From Dehalococcoidia bacterium (GTDB lineage: Bacteria; Chloroflexota; Dehalococcoidia; GIF9; UBA5629): a DNA stretch of 17,075 nucleotides. The notes below the pieces were generated by a model. It saw only the letters and a program-made list of their open reading frames with translations, ran no database searches and was not told the origin of the DNA. The DNA lies in assembly GCA_003484395.1 (NCBI GenBank), contig DNCV01000038.1, positions 1 through 17,075 of the forward strand. Direction: 5' to 3'. A program made the translations under genes and the position numbers. This document shows positions 15,186 to 17,075 of the stretch, in pieces; position 1 is the stretch's first letter; each line of letters opens with the position of its first letter.

Positions 15186-16880
15186 ATGGTGAAAACTGGT
15201 GCTCAAGTTTTATGTGAATGTTTAATTCAGGAAGGCGTCGAGGTAATCTTCGGTTTTCCCGGCGGTGTACTGTTAAACCTCTATGATACCTTCCCTCAGT
15301 ATCCTCAATTGCGTCACGTGTTGGTACGCCACGAGCAGTGTGCTGCGCACGCTGCGGACGCCTATGCGCGCATTACCGGAAAAGTCGGCGTTTGCCTGGC
15401 AACATCAGGTCCTGGATCGACTAACCTCGTTACCGGAATAGCAAATGCCTGTCTTGATTCATCCCCGATTGTGGCAATAACCGGACAGGTGGCCACTCCT
15501 TTTATCGGAAGAGATGCATTCCAGGAAGTTGATATAACAGGAATAACAGTTCCGATCACGAAACATAATTATTTAATCCTTGATGTCGATAATCTGGCTA
15601 GATCAGTGAAAGAGGCTTTCTATATTGCCAGAACAGGAAGGCCTGGGCCTGTTCTCATCGATATTCCCAAAGACATTTTACAGGCGAAGACGGAAGCTCA
15701 TTATCCTGATAAAATTGAATTGCTTGGTTCTAAAACTAAACTGTTCGGCCATCCGGCGCAGATTAAAAAAGCGGCTGAGCTGATAAATGCAGCGAAAGCG
15801 CCGATCATTATAGCTGGTCGCGGCGTCAATATCTCACGGGCTTACGATGATCTGAAGGAATTGGCGGAGAAAGCGCAGATTCCGGTAGTGACGACACTGC
15901 TCGGTATCGGGTGTTTCCCTGAAACACACGTATTGAGTTTTGGTATGCTTGGCATGCATGGTATGGCTTATGCAAATAAAGGTATTCATGCGTCCGATCT
16001 GGTGATAGCTATCGGAATGCGGTTCGATGATCGAGCTACCGGCGTTATTCAGACTTTCGCACCGAATGCGAAGATCATTCATATTGATATCGATCCGGCT
16101 GAAATCGGTAAGAATATTCGGGTGGATGTCCCGATAGTCGGTGATGTGAAGAATATCCTCAAGGCATTAAATGAGCAGATTATCCCCTGTGAGCATCTCG
16201 ATTGGTTTCGCCGGCTGGATCAATGGCGACATGATCATCCTGCGCTGGAGATACGGGACGCGGAGGGATGTCTGCCTCAGTATGTGATCAGGCAGATATA
16301 CGAAGCGACAAAAGGCGATGCAGTGTTAGTAACCGGTGTCGGTCAACACCAGATGTGGGCTGCGCAGTTCTTTTACTATGATAAACCGAACAGCCTGATA
16401 ACGTCAGGAGGGCTCGGAACAATGGGATTTGAACTGCCCGGTGCTGTCGGAGCGCAGATTGGATGCCCCGATGAAAACGTCTGGTGCATAGCTGGAGACG
16501 GCTCAATACAGATGACTATACAGGAACTGGCAACGATCGTCCAGGAAAATCTGCCTATCAAAATTGCAATCCTGAATAATGGATATTTGGGCATGGTGAG
16601 GCAGTGGCAGGAATTGTTTTATCAAAAGAGGTATGTTCATACACAATTGGCATCGCCTGACTTTGTGAAGATAGCCGAGGCATACGGCATACCTGCCGTT
16701 CGTGCTGAAAAGAAAATAGATGTTATTCCTGCGATTCAGCAGGCGATGGATTACGAAGGACCTTTCCTGATAGACTTCGTTGTCGAGCCAGAGGAGAACG
16801 TATTCCCGATCGTTCCTCCGGGCGCAGCACTGGTTGAGTTTCTTGAGATACCCAAACCGAAGGTACAATCGATTCGTTAG
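15186..16880 (+). CDS. ilvB: acetolactate synthase, large catalytic subunit
   Basis: A 564-residue ThDP- and FAD-dependent enzyme that joins two pyruvates to acetolactate, or pyruvate with 2-ketobutyrate to acetohydroxybutyrate. The N-terminal ThDP domain carries catalytic Glu50 in RHEQ and GFPGG (23-27). The middle domain has RFDDRATG, a mark of the FAD-containing anabolic enzyme rather than the catabolic AlsS type. The C-terminal domain has the ThDP signature GDG (437-439) to NN (464-465). The frame is open to a TTG at 15168, inside the end of ilvD; the ATG at 15186 gives the usual (M)-V-KTGAQ start and a 10-nt gap to ilvD. No ilvN, the small subunit needed for full activity and valine feedback, follows: a terminator comes 12 nt after the stop. 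Confidence 0.96.
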   Translation: MVKTGAQVLCECLIQEGVEVIFGFPGGVLLNLYDTFPQYPQLRHVLVRHEQCAAHAADAYARITGKVGVCLATSGPGSTNLVTGIANACLDSSPIVAITGQVATPFIGRDAFQEVDITGITVPITKHNYLILDVDNLARSVKEAFYIARTGRPGPVLIDIPKDILQAKTEAHYPDKIELLGSKTKLFGHPAQIKKAAELINAAKAPIIIAGRGVNISRAYDDLKELAEKAQIPVVTTLLGIGCFPETHVLSFGMLGMHGMAYANKGIHASDLVIAIGMRFDDRATGVIQTFAPNAKIIHIDIDPAEIGKNIRVDVPIVGDVKNILKALNEQIIPCEHLDWFRRLDQWRHDHPALEIRDAEGCLPQYVIRQIYEATKGDAVLVTGVGQHQMWAAQFFYYDKPNSLITSGGLGTMGFELPGAVGAQIGCPDENVWCIAGDGSIQMTIQELATIVQENLPIKIAILNNGYLGMVRQWQELFYQKRYVHTQLASPDFVKIAEAYGIPAVRAEKKIDVIPAIQQAMDYEGPFLIDFVVEPEENVFPIVPPGAALVEFLEIPKPKVQSIR

Positions 16881-16892
16881 CAAAATATCGAA

Positions 16893-16930
16893 AAAAGAGA
16901 AGGGACTGCAATTGCAGTCCCTTCTCTTTT
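16893..16930. terminator. bidirectional intrinsic terminator (perfect palindrome)
   Basis: This 38-nt segment is an exact palindrome: each 19-nt half (AAAAGAGAAGGGACTGCAA and its reverse complement) matches without error. It folds into a long stem with a minimal loop. T-runs flank it on both strands: TTTTGTTTT on the plus side and six Ts on the minus side. It lies between the convergent ends of ilvB and the acetyl-CoA synthetase gene and can stop both. Confidence 0.93.
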
Positions 16931-16946
16931 GTTTTACAAAGATAAA

Positions 16947-17075
16947 TTACGTCTGTCGTTCTTTTACCAGAGTATCAACGACTGCCGGATCGGCAAGCGT
17001 GCTGGTATCACCAAGATCTTTTACATCACCTGAGGCTATCTTTGTAAGAATTCTTCTCATAATTTTACCGCTTCT
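16947..17075 (-). CDS. acs: acetyl-CoA synthetase, C-terminal fragment
   Basis: The minus strand is open from the right edge to a TAA at 16947-16949 and encodes the last 42 residues of a protein. It begins RSGKIMRRILTKIASGD and continues with LGDTSTLADPAVVDTLV. This is the C-terminus of AMP-forming acetyl-CoA synthetase, which activates acetate to acetyl-CoA through acetyl-AMP. The Lys of SGKIMRR (codon 17064-17066) is the catalytic lysine of the adenylation half-reaction, and in many bacteria it is switched off by acetylation. Most of the gene lies beyond the window. Propionyl-CoA synthetase is less likely given the TSTLADP ending. Confidence 0.93.
   Translation of the reverse strand, partial: RSGKIMRRILTKIASGDVKDLGDTSTLADPAVVDTLVKERQT

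Overview
The window is a stretch of bacterial chromosome packed almost entirely with core metabolic and information-processing genes. I find no mobile element, phage gene, CRISPR array, tRNA or rRNA. Gene content and protein style suggest an anaerobic member of the Chloroflexota, perhaps Dehalococcoidia-like: GuaA has the ECHVYCEL-type glutaminase N-terminus I associate with that group, FabK is the enoyl-ACP reductase, and DUF177-rpmF sits beside acpP. This taxonomic call is an inference from memory, not from a search.

Layout, left to right. At 73-1801 (+) a GNAT acetyltransferase overlaps a M20-family metallo-hydrolase, which overlaps tail to tail with a CorA magnesium transporter (1774-2820, -). 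A divergent promoter region then leads to mfd (3005-6355, +), the transcription-repair coupling factor. From 12591 down to 6374 everything is on the minus strand: guaA; then the ribosome and lipid series yceD (DUF177), rpmF and acpP; a 372-nt stretch with no recognised gene; and acpS, fabK, fabD, nusB and a second, divergent acyl carrier protein. At 12771 transcription turns to the plus strand with tsaC (tRNA t6A synthesis), ilvD and ilvB (branched-chain amino acids). A perfect 38-nt palindrome ends ilvB and separates it from the 3' end of a convergent acetyl-CoA synthetase gene running off the right edge.

How the genes work together. AcpS loads phosphopantetheine on the carrier proteins, FabD loads malonyl groups, and FabK performs the last reduction of each elongation cycle. 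The condensing enzymes, FabG and the dehydratase are not in the window. YceD and L32 serve 50S assembly, NusB serves rRNA transcription antitermination, and TsaC serves tRNA modification, so lipid synthesis and translation genes share a neighbourhood. IlvB makes acetolactate or acetohydroxybutyrate and IlvD dehydrates the later dihydroxy acids. The regulatory subunit IlvN and reductoisomerase IlvC are absent here.

I do not see a clear new multi-gene system. The oddities most worth a look are the second carrier protein (DSS in place of DSL, with a small insertion), the gene-less stretch between acpP and acpS, the roughly 45-residue N-terminal extension of GuaA, the overlapping acetyltransferase-hydrolase pair, and ilvB without an adjacent ilvN. 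Several starts were moved from the longest reading frame to the start codon best supported by a ribosome binding site or family alignment (mfd, fabK, acpS, yceD, tsaC, ilvB).
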